64,000 bases of DNA from Shinisaurus crocodilurus (Eukaryota; Chordata; Lepidosauria; Squamata; Shinisauridae): the NCBI GenBank assembly GCA_021292165.1, contig CM037880.1, positions 136,216,564-136,280,563 of the forward strand. Direction: 5' to 3'. The notes beneath the pieces were generated by a model. The model saw only the letters and a list, made by a program, of their open reading frames with translations. It made no database searches and was not told the origin of the DNA. A program made the translations under genes and the position numbers. Below are positions 11,245-22,295 of this stretch, piece after piece (the stretch's first letter is position 1; each line of letters opens with the position of its first letter).

Positions 11245-11409
11245 CAGGGCCGATGCAAGGCAGTTTGGTGCAGTTTGGTGCCCTAGGCAAGATCAGATAT
11301 TTAGCGGGGGGCCCTTCCCACTTGAGCCCTCCCTCCCTATTTCTGGCACCCCCTTTAGCCCTGCGCCCTAGGCAGCTGCCTAGTTGGCCTAATGGTAGCA
11401 CTGGTCCTG
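11245..11409. mobile_element. Family H hAT MITE, short copy
   Basis: The element starts CAGGGCCGATGCAAGGCAG and ends AGCACTGGTCCTG, so the ends are inverted CAGG(G/A)CC. It is flanked by 8-bp duplications TTGGTTCC (11237-11244) and TTGGTCCC (11410-11417), 7 of 8 identical. It consists of the two ends of the longer copy at 16369-17061 in opposite orientation, with the long interior missing. Non-coding. Confidence 0.85.
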
Positions 11410-11739
11410 TTGGTCCCACATTTTCAGGGCAGTTGGAGAAGAAGAAGAAAAGAAGGAGATGCAGAGGAGGGGGAGGTTTTGGGTGGGGGAAAATACAAAA
11501 AGACACATTGGGGTTTTGAGCCCCTTCAGCGTTTTGCTCCAACACCTCTACGAGCTCTGTTTTTTAAGCACAAAGAGTAACTTTGAGGGGCTGAACAGCT
11601 TTGTTGTTGTTTGTTATTGTGGAAAGGCCCCAGTTTAAAGTACTTTTTGTGTTCTATTCACACAATTTAGATTTAAAGAAACACTTAAACTGGAATAATC
11701 TTACAGAATTTAACTAACTTGAATTAAGTTAAAACAAAC

Positions 11740-11810
11740 AGTGCAATCCTACGCATAGTTACTCGGGAGTAAGTACAAATGTCTTCAATGGGTCTTACTT
11801 ACTTACCAGG
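11740..11810. mobile_element. Family E fragment
   Basis: The phrases gtgcaatcctacgcatag, ctcgggagtaagta and caatgggtcttactt match the left arm and middle of family E. The right end is lost. A short (GCAT)n tract follows at about 11859-11876. Confidence 0.55.
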
Positions 11811-12343
11811 GGGCATGGTCAGAGGCAGCAGGTAGAGAAAGCGCACGTGTGCACATGCACGCATGCATGCATGCATGTACATACACACACCCTAGGTCTG
11901 TTCTCTTCCTGCTTAAAGGGTTCATGAGCAAAATCACAGCTAAGCTAAATAGCTTGCGGGAGGAGACAGAGGAATTCCGGGATCTGCATAACAAATCGGG
12001 ACTCTGCATAACAAAGAAAGAAGTCATGATGGCTTAAGTGTTTGCAGGAGTGTCCTGGCAAATTCTGGGCAATTGGAGAGTATGATATCATCTGATGTGT
12101 AAGGCCCACCCCCTCACAGGAGTTTGGCAGCGGAGTTCGGCAAACAGGAGTTTGGCAGCGGAGTTTGGCAGGGGAGGTCAAGGGGAAGGTCCCAAAGAAA
12201 TTTTCTAGATTGTTTGTTTTGTTCTAGTAACACGGCCTTATAGACCAGGGGGACTCTGTTGTTAACATTCTGGGAAGGCAGGACAAGGCACCAGCCATTC
12301 CAGTACGAAAAGAAAGGCAGAAACAAAAAGGGAATAGAGAACT

Positions 12344-13400
12344 ATGGACAGAAAGGACTCTCCAGTGGTGGTGACCTGCAATGTGTGTGCAATGTTTGTT
12401 TTCCTGCCAGAGATCAACATGGCCTACACGTGCAACAAGTGCAAGCTGGTCACACTGTTGGAAGAAAAGGTGAGAGGACTGGAGCAGCAAGTGTCAACCC
12501 TCAGGAGTATAAGAGAAAGTGAAGAGTTCTTAGACAGAATGGTGGATCTACAGCAGCAAAGCGTAGTACAGGAGCCAGAAGGGCAACAGCAGGATGAGGC
12601 AGAGTCGGAGAATGCTGAACCAAGGGAAAATAATGTATGGGGAACTCCCTGGAAAAGGGTGACTGTTAGGAGCAGAAGAACTAGAAGACATTCTGCGCCT
12701 GTGGAAGAAGTGGAGCTATGGAACCGCTTTCAGGTACTTGAGTCCGAGACCGGAGGACAGCCTGCAGAGGATGAATTACCGGGCACCCAACATGACAGCG
12801 AGCAAGAGGTTGAAGGTCAGTCCAGTGGAGGCAATCAAACCAAGGCCTACAGCAAGAGAAAGAGAAGAGTACTAGTTGTGGGAGACTCCCTCCTGCGGGG
12901 GATCGAAGCCAAAGTATGTCACAAAGACCCATGGACTTGCCAGGTGTGCTGTCTCTCTGGGGCATGGATTAAAGATGTGACAGAGCAGCTGCCGAGGCTC
13001 ATACAGCCCACCGACACATACATACAGCCCACCGACACATTCTTCTCATCCACGTGGGTACAAATAATACTGCCAAGTGGAGTTACGAAGAAATCACGGC
13101 AGACTTTGGGAAGGGAACTCAAGAACTTTGGGGCCCAGATAGTTTTCTCATCTATCCGTCTAGTACTTGGAAGAGGAATCGAAAGGGATTCCTGGAAGAT
13201 GGACTGCTGGCAAAGGATGGGTTGCACCTCACAAGGACTGGGAAGTATGTGTTTGGCCACAGCATGAGGAACTTAATCAGGAGGGTTTTTAAACTGAATC
13301 CAACAGGGGAGGGAGACATAAACTCGGGGGTAACAATGGAAGAAGGCCTCTGTGCCACAACGGAGAGAACAGCTCCAGCGGTGCCCAATGATAGTCTACC
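12344..13400 (+). pseudogene. CR1 ORF1 remnant (zinc finger plus SGNH esterase)
   Basis: The frame opens MDRKDSPVVVTCNVC, with paired cysteines (CNVC and CNKC) forming a small zinc-binding module at residues 12-37, a leucine-rich stretch near residues 40-60 and an acidic middle. From about residue 170, VLVVGDSLLRGIEA carries the GDS nucleophile block of SGNH esterases. The frame is lost near 13045, next to a duplicated cagcccaccgacacat unit. It continues in another frame from 13054 with the GTNN block and, later, DGLHL, which carries the catalytic Asp-His. CR1 ORF1 proteins bind RNA and some have an active esterase. This copy is broken by one frameshift. Confidence 0.85.
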
Positions 13401-13475
13401 ATAAAATGTAGGAAGAAAGTGTCAGAATATAAAGCACATAGTCTTTGATGTCTTTATACTAATGCCCAGAGTAGC

Positions 13476-13640
13476 GATGCATCCAAACCTGAGTCAGGGG
13501 CTCTCCGCGCCACCAACTCGATTCTCCGCGGGGGGGGGGGGCGCCCCCCAACCCGATCTTCTGAGCGGCGCGGAGAACCGCTCGATCCACCTTCTCCAGT
13601 CCCGTCGCGTCACTTCCGGGACCGGGAAGTGAGAATTCCG
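13476..13640. repeat. GC-rich filler inside CR1, related to family G
   Basis: Between the two CR1 parts lies CpG-rich sequence with ggggctctccgcg, a poly-G run, gagcggcgcggag and gtcccgtcgcgtcacttcc. The last phrase also occurs near 9008-9027 (diverged) and, reversed, near 35592-35610. It is therefore likely a fragment of family G, inserted or used as repair filler. Confidence 0.5.
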
Positions 13641-13644
13641 GGAA

Positions 13645-14116
13645 GTGATAATTCCCCTTTACTCAGCACTGGTTAGGCCTCATCTTGAGTACTGCATCCA
13701 GTTCTGGGCACCACACTTTAGGAAGGATGTAGACAAACTGGAGAAGGTTCAGAGGAGGGCAACAAAGATGATAAAGGGACTGGAAACAAGGCCCTATGAG
13801 GAGAGACTGAAAGAACTGGGCATGTTTAGCCTTCAGAAGAGGAGACTGAGGGGGAGATATGATAGCACTCTTCCAGTACTTGAAGGGTTGTCACACAGAG
13901 GAGGGCCAGGATCTCTTCTCGATCATCCCAGTATGCAGGACATGGAATAATGGGCTCAAGTTACAGGAACCCAGATTCCACCTGAACATCAGGAAAAATT
14001 TCCTGACTGTTAGAGCAATAAGACAATGGAACCAATTACCTAGGGAGGTGGTGAGCTCTCCCACTCTGGAGGCATTCAAGGTGAAGCTGGATGGCCATCT
14101 GTCAGGGATGTTTTGA
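13645..14116 (+). pseudogene. CR1 ORF2 C-terminal remnant
   Basis: The frame reads [19 protein letters not shown], then [17 protein letters not shown] and [20 protein letters not shown], the conserved C-terminal tail of CR1 reverse transcriptases after the catalytic domain. A frameshift near 13860 moves the last part (NIRKNFLTVRAIRQWNQLP) to another frame. It is a dead 3' fragment. Confidence 0.85.
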
Positions 14117-14205
14117 CCTGGATTCCTGCATTGAGCAGGGGGTTGGACTCGATGGCCTTGTTGTAGGCCCCTTCCAACTCTACTTTTTCTATGATTTCTA
14201 TGATT

Positions 14206-15060
14206 CACCTTTCATGTAAGTAGACTGGCTGCAACTACTCTGCCTATGCTTGAAGCTACTCTGTTTCTTGTTTTCACATGTTCAAAGGCTGAACTTTGGC
14301 TTTGAAAAAGGGTTGCAGGACTAGGCCCTAGCAAAAGCCCCCCTTTAAATCAAGAGAATTATTTGCAGAACTCACCTAGCAAAACTCGTTAGGAATTTTC
14401 TGGCAATTTCCCCTATATTATAGACAGGCCCACAACCAGCCCCCGCGTTTTCCCTTTCTGATTTTTGACTTTTTGAAAACTTTTTGCAGCTTTGCACTGT
14501 GTCAAATCTTGTATGAGATTTGTTGCATACTGTTTTTATGTAGTACTTCCTCTGTGAAATGTTCCCCTGAGTGCTATTCTTAGCTGTTTTGTATATGAAC
14601 CATTGCTTATTCGATTCTAAGCATGCAGTCAGCATTACTGTCATGCTCAGCACAAAGCAGCACAGTGTGGTGACGCCAGACGCTCATTGATCACTGATTG
14701 TACTTGTCAGTGTAAAGGAAGTCTTTTAATAAGCTCAAAACATATTCTGGTGGCTGCTCTCAAAAAGTCCCTGGTGGAATAATCAGGTTTGTACAAAACT
14801 GGTGAAGGGAAAAACACAATACATTGAGTCACGGCATTCCGGCTCAGACACTCCATCAAAAACAATTCCTAAGTCATTCTTATTAACGAAGGCTTGAATG
14901 GATTGTCAAGATTATAAAAGAGTGTTTGAAGGGCTATTTATAAATTCCAATCACTACTATGGAGTGTTGATACTGAATTGTGCAAAGCATACTGCTGGAG
15001 CCAAGCCAACGAAGAGCCCAATCCTATGAACAGGGTTTAGTGGGTACAGCACAAACATTA
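14206..15060. other. No recognisable feature
   Basis: AT-rich, no coding signal and no repeats I recognise. Confidence 0.4.
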
Positions 15061-15061
15061 G

Positions 15062-15418
15062 GGCCAAACTAGACATGACATTAATTGTGTGTCAGCAATA
15101 ACTGCTTAATAGCATGTAAGCAATTGTGTGTAAGTCATGTGCAAGGTTTTGTTTTGTTTTTTAAAAAAATAGCTGCTAGGGGGTGGGCTGAGTGGGATTG
15201 TACCACCTAGCCTGATAAAGGGGTTCTGGAGAATTTTTTGTACATTTTTGTGGAATTTTGGTTGGTCCTAATAAGGAAGAGGGGTGAAACCTTCCTCTCT
15301 CCTACCATGATCTCAACAAAAATTAAAACCCACCCAACCTGGGTGGTCACACCTATTGGTGCCAACTGTGCACATTAATTGCTTTCACATATTTAATGTC
15401 ACATCTGGCTTGGCCCTC
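15062..15418. mobile_element. Family L DNA transposon remnant
   Basis: The left end AGGGCCAAACTAGACATGAC is inverted relative to the right end (about gtcacatctggcttggccct). The left-end phrase also occurs at about 23884-23904, so the family is interspersed. Length is about 357 bp, non-coding. No target duplication could be read. Confidence 0.5.
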
Positions 15419-15812
15419 AGTTTGTGCTGTGAAAGCTAAGCCTACCGTATATCCTAAATCTGGCAAATGTTGCTAAGACAAGACATGCTGTTCCCCTGTC
15501 ACAATATTAGTATGAATTGGTGATGCATCCATGTGTATGATGCACTTTCATAAATTTAACATCAGGATCATTATAGTTGTGGCTCCATTTTGGTTGTGCC
15601 TTTTCTTTTGCACTGATGTCCCTTTAGCAAGATCATGCTCCCTAGATGGTAGGTTGCCCACTCCTGATTTAGAAAAATAAGACAGGAAGGCATCCCCATA
15701 CCAGTAAGGAAGAGAATCCAAACCAAAGATCCACCAATATACCAAATAGGAACTGATCAAACCAGCTGTAGAGACATCATTAATAGTCATACAAAATATT
15801 TCTATTTTGTAT

Positions 15813-15993
15813 GGCCGCTCGGCCATGAAACTCACTGGGTGACTTTGGGCCAGTCACTGACTCTCAGCCTAACCTACCTCACAGGGTTGTTGTGAGGATA
15901 AAATGGAGAGGAGGGGGACAATTATGTAAGCCGCCTTGGGTTCCTTGCAGGAAAAAAGGCGGGGTATATATATAATAAATAAATAAACAAATA
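15813..15993 (+). mobile_element. tRNA-derived SINE with MIR-like core, 5'-truncated
   Basis: The sequence ccatgaaactcactgggtga, ctcagcctaacctacctcac and gggttgttgtgaggataaa is the central region of a reptilian SINE seen full length at 53803-54042. It ends in a LINE-like tail (aaaggcggggtatatat) and an AATA repeat. The tRNA-like head with the promoter boxes is missing. Confidence 0.8.
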
Positions 15994-16360
15994 AACGGTG
16001 TTTTCTGGCACTGATATTAGATGTTTTTCGAATCCTGTGAGGGGGAAATGTCCCTTCTCTTCCCTGCCAGTTCTCCACTCTAAATCCACCCCTTCCAAAG
16101 CAGCCCTATATTTTGAAACTGCCACATGTATATTTAGGTAACACATATTTAGCCCCTCAGTTTTGTTTGTATGTTTGTATGCTTCAGAAAAAAGCCCCCA
16201 GCATCTGTACATATTTCTGGTTCTCATGGAAACAGGGAAGTTTCCAGTGGCTGTGAATCTACATCATGGATGAGGATAAGCAGCCATCCAGGAAGAAAGA
16301 GATCGAATGTGAAGGTCAGATAGAAACTTCAACAGGAAAAGGCTGGTTGGCAAGCACTGG
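15994..16360. other. No recognisable feature
   Basis: No gene or repeat identified. Confidence 0.4.
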
Positions 16361-16368
16361 TGTGGAGA

Positions 16369-17061
16369 CAGGGCCGGCGCTACCGCTAGGCCAACTAGGC
16401 GGCTGCCTAGGGCGCATGGCTAAGGGGGCACAGAAACGCCCCGCTCCTGCGCCTTCCTTCATTCTTGGGCTGCAGAGGCCGGCGGCAGCAGCAGCGGGAG
16501 GAGGAAGCTCACTCGGCTGACTTCCTCGCCGCCGCCGCAGAGCCCAGATCTGTCGGCGAGGCGGCTGGGCGGAGCAGCCATGGAGACGCCATGGGCGACA
16601 AAAAGCCGTGTCTTAGACCGGCGGGGAAGGCCTCACCCCTCCCCTCCCCCGGACGCACACCCGCAGCTCCGCCGGGCAGAGGCAGCCGCGCCAGGAGCAG
16701 CAGCAGCAGAAGAGGAGCATGGCGGGCAGCTGGCCTCCCGCTCCTCCCCGCCGGCAGCGCATCCCCAAGGAGTGAGTGGGCACCCGGGCTAAGCTAGACG
16801 CCCCCGGCCATGCCCACCTCCCCTCCCTGTGAGAGCCCAGCGCGCTCTCCGCAGCTTCGCCGCCCCCTCCTAAAAACTTTTCCAAATGAGAACTTTGGGG
16901 GGGGCACTGGGGGAGCAGGCGTTTCCCGGGCCCGGCTGCTTTGCTCTGGAGGCCCCCCTGGGAGGGAGGGAGGGAGGGAGGGAGGGAGGGCTCAAGTGGG
17001 AAGGGGGGGCGCTAAATATTTGATGTTGCCTTGGGCGCCAAACTGCCTTGCACCGGTCCTG
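16369..17061. mobile_element. Family H hAT element, long copy with CpG-rich interior
   Basis: Ends CAGGGCCGGCGCTACC and ACCGGTCCTG are inverted, and perfect 8-bp duplications TGTGGAGA flank it (16361-16368 and 17062-17069). About 75 bp at the left and 75 bp at the right match the short copy at 11245-11409. The interior (about 16445-16980) is very GC- and CpG-rich. It includes an ATG in good context (16719) heading a short frame MAGSWPPAPPRRQRIPKE that ends at a GTGAGT splice-donor-like hexamer (16772-16777), which looks like a 5'UTR plus first exon. It could equally be ordinary transposon sequence. A GGGA repeat lies at about 16963-16988. No transposase is recognisable. Confidence 0.85.
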
Positions 17062-17069
17062 TGTGGAGA

Positions 17070-18320
17070 ATAAGGGTAGTAAAAATGGCCACATCATTGG
17101 CCACCACTACAAGGATGCAGGGAACCTCCAAGATCTGGTATCAAGAATGGGCTCCATTTAAATATTTTACATAGAGTGGCAACCTCCCTAAACTGGTCCA
17201 GAGTAAGATAGTGCCTTTTATTAGACTAATCTAATGTCTTTTGGTCAGATTTTATAAAGCTTTCCAATTTCACAGCATCGTCTTCAGGAAGAAATATGTG
17301 AGATAAAGCGCATTACCCATTTTACATGTCACAGCTTCACCTGGCTGCAGCAGGAGCAATCAGGTGGCAAGAACCACCACACTCACTTGCTCCCGCTTCA
17401 TTCACCACTAACCGTGCGTTGTTGTGATATGCACACCAGGTCTTACAGTGACTGAGCGGCTGGATGTGGGGTATTTGCACCTTTTCTAGGCATGAGGCAC
17501 TAAAAGTGTATGTAACCCATTTCCATCAAAATGCTTCATGTTTCTTCTCTCAGAACTTTATTCTTCCTCATGCCTTCTATTCTGTTAAATAATTGTCACA
17601 TCTTACTGCCTCCTGAGAGGTCATGAGTGGATTTTAAAAATCAATTTAACAATTCGATTACACTAATGGCGCATGAAGTAAAATGTCATGAGTGTGTTAT
17701 ACATGAAGGGGGGAAATGATACATTTAAAAGGAGAGGGAAGGCCACTGGAGAGCAGTATGGTCGATTCATTTTTAAAGATGTATAAATTGACTTTTAAAA
17801 AAAATGCTTTAACTTTCAAGTAATTATACCTGACTAGAATGAAAAAAATGCTGCTTGACCTGACAGAAGAACAGAAAAGCTGGGGTAAGATTGCCAACTT
17901 TTTTTCTTCTGGCATGGCTCCTGTGCCTTCAAGATCAGCATGGCAAGCAGACATTCAGCAGGTGAAGCTTTTCCCATAATCACTGTTTCCGCAGAAAGTA
18001 TGAACACATGAAGGGGGTGGGAGAATGTAGCAAAGGTACAACAGTGTGTGACAATGGAAGAAAGGATATAGGTTCAATGTGATGTCGTACCCACACTTCT
18101 GTCTATCTAACATTATTGCTAGGCCGCCTTTAAGGCCTTTCAGCGCAAATGCAGCTTTGAGCATCCTTACTTGGTGCATTTAGGCACAGTTCTGTGTTCA
18201 TAACCTCCTCTTTACACATGACCCTTCATTTCATTTATTCTTTCCCTGTTTTCTCCTCTCTGCTGTTTCCATGCTTATTTCATGGTCATTTCTCTGCCTC
18301 ACTTACCAGTCCCAACGTTC
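17070..18320. other. Unique sequence
   Basis: No gene or confident repeat. The phrase taatgtcttttggtcagatt ... cgtcttcagg near 17225-17290 vaguely resembles sequence near 51770-51840 (possible old shared repeat). Confidence 0.35.
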
Positions 18321-18327
18321 TGTCTCA

Positions 18328-18466
18328 GCCTTCCCTACGCTGGTGTCCTCCAGATGTTTTGGACTGTAACTCTCAGAATTCCTGACTATTGGCCACATTG
18401 ACTGGGGCTGATGGGAGTTGAATTCCAAAACATTTGGAGGGCATCATGTTAGGAAAGGCTGCTCTA
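18328..18466. mobile_element. Family F palindromic MITE (hAT-like)
   Basis: The left arm (gccttccctacgctggtg, ccagatgttttggactgt) faces a complementary right arm ending ggaaaggctgct, with aactctcagaattcc/gggagttgaattcc between them. It is the same family as copies at 26612, 44496, 46180, 48231, 56803 and 62258. Target duplication not readable here. Confidence 0.7.
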
Positions 18467-18811
18467 CCTTCTCTGTATATTGACAACATCTTTGCACACT
18501 GCGCACACACGCGCTGTAGACCCCTGCTTTTACCGTTATAGAGGTATAGCCAGTCAAACTTCTGAGCAACATAAAAGCAAAAGTCCTTCAGTTTTGTGTA
18601 ACTAAGTCTGGGATCTTTACTTTCTTCTTGGTACCCACTGGACTTTCTAGAGCAAATATTTCCACTTCTCCCCATCAGCGCTCCAAAATGAAGTGCTGAC
18701 CTTAATGTGCAAATGTGTGCTCTTTAAGGTCCAGCAAGTGCTTGAGAGGAGGAACTTCCATGCTGCAAAGCTGAAGGACCTAGAAACATATTATTTATAT
18801 GAATGGTGAAG

Positions 18812-19040
18812 AACCACTTTCAGCCCAAGGGCCACTGAATCCAATTTTGGAGAAGCTCTCAGAGGGAAGTGGTGGGTGGAGACGAAGGCAAAATGGGGCG
18901 GAGTCAAAGGCAATGGAGCAGGACCAAAATATACCAGCATATTTCATCTTAAAGCTCTTGCTGCCCAGTAACTAAGCCTTAGGACAGGTATTTCAACCTT
19001 TTGGAATGGGAACAAAACCCACACAAAAGCTGGGAAACCA
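18812..19040. mobile_element. Family C hAT fragment
   Basis: The phrases gaagaaccactttcagccc, ggccactgaatcc, agaagctctcagaggga and caaccttttggaatgggaac match family C (complete copies at 34692-35080 and 52066-52390). The right end abuts a family J element. Confidence 0.55.
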
Positions 19041-19044
19041 CCAA

Positions 19045-19412
19045 ATGATCAGCAGTCATTGTACGCTCGTGATACCTCACTCACTGAGGTTTGCGGCTGT
19101 TTTACATGATGTTGTCACCCCCCCCCCATTGCCTCTCCCATGTTTTCCAGTCATTTTTGTGGCTTTTTTAAGAGTGAGGAAAGTCAGCTATTATTTCCTA
19201 TAGCTCTTAGAAGCGCTACAAAATGGCCGTATATTTTTTCCCAATTGCACTATCCCTCAATGCCACCTTGGCGCTGAATATATAGGAAGGCAGAAAACCC
19301 CCGGAAAAAAACCCGGTGTAAAGGATGCGCTCTTCCTCCTGTAAAGAAAATGGAAGAAGCCTCAGTAAAGCGGCGGGTTAAATGCCTCATGTAGAGGAGC
19401 CCTTAGTTTGCA
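19045..19412. mobile_element. Family J DNA transposon, diverged copy
   Basis: The left part (cgtgatacctcactcactg, tttacatgatgttgtcac) and right part (ggcgggttaaatgcctcat, gtagaggagccct) match the family J copy at 39840-40225. The interior shares ccaccttggcg and aaggcagaaaac with the other copies. Non-coding. Confidence 0.65.
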
Positions 19413-20487
19413 ATGTGAATCTAATTTACCTATATTCCCAACTATGTGCCTGTGAACGGAAGGACCCCATTGGTAGAAGGGAAGGGAGGTCAGTTCTGCT
19501 CATTTCGTCCTCCCCCTGCCGCCCATCTATCTGTTTCAGAGGGTTCCCCAGTGCTCTGTAGCAGAATTTCAGGGGCACAAGAGATGACTGGCGGGAGCAT
19601 CCAAGAGTAGACCTCCAGGGGATCTTCCCGCCAGTGAGATCAAACTCAGGATTCCAGTCATTATTAATGAGGAGGTCTCTTGCCATCAAAGAACGCATGC
19701 TTGTACCACGAGCTTCCAAGGACTGCCACAAAAGGTCATATCTGTCCTTGTTCTACATCACCCTTTCCCCTTCTGAAATGTGTGCAATCCAAGGCGAAGA
19801 AATCCGTGAACTGAAAAATGTTCACTGAGCTTAATGTTTCCTGTCACACAGTGCACATCTGCCTCCCTGGATAACACAAAATAAAAATCAAACTGGAAAA
19901 TAATAAATAAAACAGAGATGCAGAGGAACGTTTATAATCTCAGAGGAGAAGAAGAGGCCACGGAAAGGGATGCAAAGGCATGTCTCAAGTGTGTATGATT
20001 TTACTGCGGCATGTGAATGAAAAAACAAAACAAAACACAATGCTCAGCTTATTCTGTTTTGGTCCTATCCAATATTCAGTGGACAAGGCACTGGGACCAG
20101 GTCCTGTGAAACTCTTTGATCCCAGGAGTTTTGCTAGCAGTAGCTTATCCTATTGGCATGGTCTCCCAAGCCAGACTGGTCAAAAGAAGAGAGATAAGAT
20201 TAAATATATCCACCATAATGCAGAAAGAACCAATGGCGTCGTGTGGATATGCATCTAAATTTGAGGAATGCCACCTGTACTGTATGTTTAAAATACACAG
20301 CTTGCTGCAAAATAAAGTTGGGTTTGGGACATTGGGTCTGGCTGGAGTGTAAACTACAGCCTCCTCTTGGTATTTCCATTGAAAACTAATCAGTTTAGGA
20401 ACTAGCTACAGTTCAGTCTAAACTCCGTCCGAACAACTAAGGGACATTCCTCAAACAGCATGCTAAACTTTGTGTGAATAGGTACTA
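19413..20487. other. Unique sequence, possible old repeat
   Basis: GC-richer sequence at 19440-19760 contains a short inverted pair (gactggcgggag and cttcccgccagt) suggesting an old transposon. Nothing diagnostic. 19860-20487 shows no feature. Confidence 0.35.
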
Positions 20488-20812
20488 TGAGTGGAGGCTG
20501 GTGGCACCAATGAGAGCGGGGTGCTGTATCCACTCTGGGCCGTAGTCCAAACTGTTAAGGAGCTATCCATGGTGCTGAACCAGCTTTTCTTGATAGGGCA
20601 GTGTTCTCCAACCTTGGGTCCCCAGATGTTTTTGGCCTACAACTCCCAGCATGCCCCAGCCAGCGTAGCTGGCTGGGGCATGCTGGGAGTTGTAGGCCAA
20701 AAACATCTGGGGAACCCAAGGTTGGAGAACACTGTGATAGGGGATAGGGTTCCGCACCATGGATAGCTCCTTTAAAGTTCAAACTAAAGGAGCTTTAGTT
20801 TGAACTTTACAA
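20488..20812. mobile_element. Family B palindromic element with nested family A
   Basis: The left arm (gaggctggtggcaccaatg, gtgtgtatccactct-like, aggagctatccatggtgct) is mirrored by the right arm after the nested element (gcaccatggatagctcc). A second copy at 26308-26506 shows the intact pair. In this copy the right arm is truncated and folds back on itself: taaagttcaaactaaag (20773-20789) is followed 3 bases later by its exact complement (20793-20809). Confidence 0.7.
20599..20734. mobile_element. Family A hAT MITE, nested in family B
   Basis: This 136-bp hairpin has the CAGTGTTCTCCAACC ends. Perfect 8-bp duplications TGATAGGG flank it (20591-20598 and 20735-20742), with TA at the centre of the target. 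Its left flank, including part of family B, is repeated at 22551-22596. Confidence 0.9.
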
Positions 20813-21109
20813 CCGGGTACTATAGATAAGAAGACGGGATATAGTAATCAAATTAACAAAAGTAATTAAAAAAAAACAGAGAATGCACTAATTTTATACA
20901 GTTAATCAAGCCATAGCAAAATGATACAGAAAACACATGGCTGCTGCTGATTCATGTTCTACTCCACCCATAGGCCCACGTTGCATTCAGGATTTTGCCC
21001 TCCCCTGCAAGTGACAGCTAGTTAATTAGAGATGGGGCAGGGATCAAATTTCCTTTCTAAACATTACTAAGGAGATACATGAGGGGAGCATGAGTAGATA
21101 GTGCCCCCC

Positions 21110-21860
21110 CATAGAGTTTATTGTATTTATTTTTCAAATTCGATTTGTACCACACCTTTCTACCAAGAAAAATGGCATTCAGGGCAGCTTACAATCATAA
21201 ATAAAACTCGATTAAAATGATAATAAAACAAATGTATTAAAACACAACTGCTACAGAATAAAAATAGCATCCAACCCAACAGGCCCACTTACACGCCAAA
21301 GGCCTGCTTGAATAAAAAGGTATTTGCCTGACAGCAGACAACAGAGAGAGAATGAACCTAGCCTCCCTCTGCAGGGAGTTCCACAGCCTGGGAGCGGCCA
21401 CCGAGAAGGCCCTCTTTCATGTTACCACCAAACGCGCCTCTGAAGGCAGCGGTCTCAAAAAAAGAACTTCTCCTGAAGATCTTAAGACTGGGCAGAAAGG
21501 CCATTTTCTCATATGGGAGAAAACGGTCTTTCAGGTAGCCTAATTCCAAGCCATATAGGGCTTTATAGGTCATAATCAGCACTTTGAATACAGCCCAGAA
21601 ACAGACGGGTAGCCAGTGAAACTGTTGTAACAAGGGAGTCACACGTTCTCTCTAACTGGTCGTGGTCAACAATCTGCCCACAGCATTCTGAACCAGCTGA
21701 AGTTTCTGAACAGTTTTCAAACGCGTGTTACAGTAGTCCAAATGGGATGTAACTAAGGCATGCGTGACCATGGCCAGAGTGTCAGGAAGACCATCTCCCT
21801 GGATGGTGATATAGCATATCTGCCAACATAGCATAGGTAAACAAATACCCACTTTATAAT
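21110..21860 (-). pseudogene. L2-like LINE 3' fragment
   Basis: On the minus strand the sequence encodes ALVTSHLDYCNT, LKTVQKLQLVQNAVGRLL, then FHWLPVCFWAVFKVLIMTYKAL and YGLELGYLKDRFLPYE, the C-terminal reverse transcriptase tail of L2/CR1-group LINEs. It then runs into an AT-rich 3'UTR (21118-21330) containing the complement of gccatttttcttggtagaaa. Frames are broken at several points. Only the 3' end is present, as expected for 5'-truncated insertions. Confidence 0.85.
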
Positions 21861-21922
21861 TTTACAGAATACAATATAAATGATAAGATATTTTTAAATA
21901 TGTTCAGTGGTGTATAACTCTA

Positions 21923-21924
<2 letters not shown>

Positions 21925-21964
<40 letters not shown>

Positions 21965-22295
21965 AATCTTATTCTGGAAATAGCTCTCTGAAAAAGAAAT
22001 TCAGCAAATAAACAGTGAGATAATGAACCAGTTTCAAACCAAAAAAAAGCCTGTTCCCAACACCCTTGAAAATGCTATGAGAAATGAAAACAACAGTAAT
22101 AAGGAAGAATCATTCATGGACTGCAGATTTACCTCATAACTTTGAACCAGAGTTTGAAAACAGTTAGAGCATCTTTAAATATGTCCTATATGAGATATGT
22201 ATAAAATTTATACATGTGTTCAAATACACTTTCAGGAGCTAATATATTTAAATATAATAAATAAATAATAAATAAATAAATAAATAAATAAAGTG
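21925..22295. repeat. Microsatellites (CA)n and (AAAT)n with AT-rich spacer
   Basis: A (CA)n tract occupies about 21925-21962 and an AAAT-type tract about 22255-22293. The sequence between them is AT-rich without other features. Confidence 0.9.

Larger units (their letters stand above)
12060..14205 (+). mobile_element. CR1 LINE, chimeric: ORF1 plus 3' end, ORF2 core missing
   Basis: The 5' part has a tandem GAGTTTGGCAGCG phrase (about 12119-12173) typical of a repeated 5'UTR, then ORF1 (12344-13400) and the first codons of ORF2 (SLYTNAQS-like, ending about 13475). About 165 bp of unrelated GC-rich DNA follows. CR1 then resumes at 13645 with the last part of the reverse transcriptase frame and the diagnostic 3'UTR: ggttggactcgatggcc, ccttccaactctac and a terminal ctatgatttctatgatt repeat. 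A full CR1 ORF2 would be about 3 kb, so most of it is deleted or two copies have been joined. Confidence 0.9.

Noticed and set aside
16465..16797. Open frame of 110 codons in CpG-rich DNA
   Set aside because: Inside a TSD-bounded hAT element and compositionally biased. Only the first-exon-like look of the region is kept as a speculative finding.
21925..22295. CRISPR-like or satellite array
   Set aside because: The repeats are simple CA and AAAT microsatellites without spacers.
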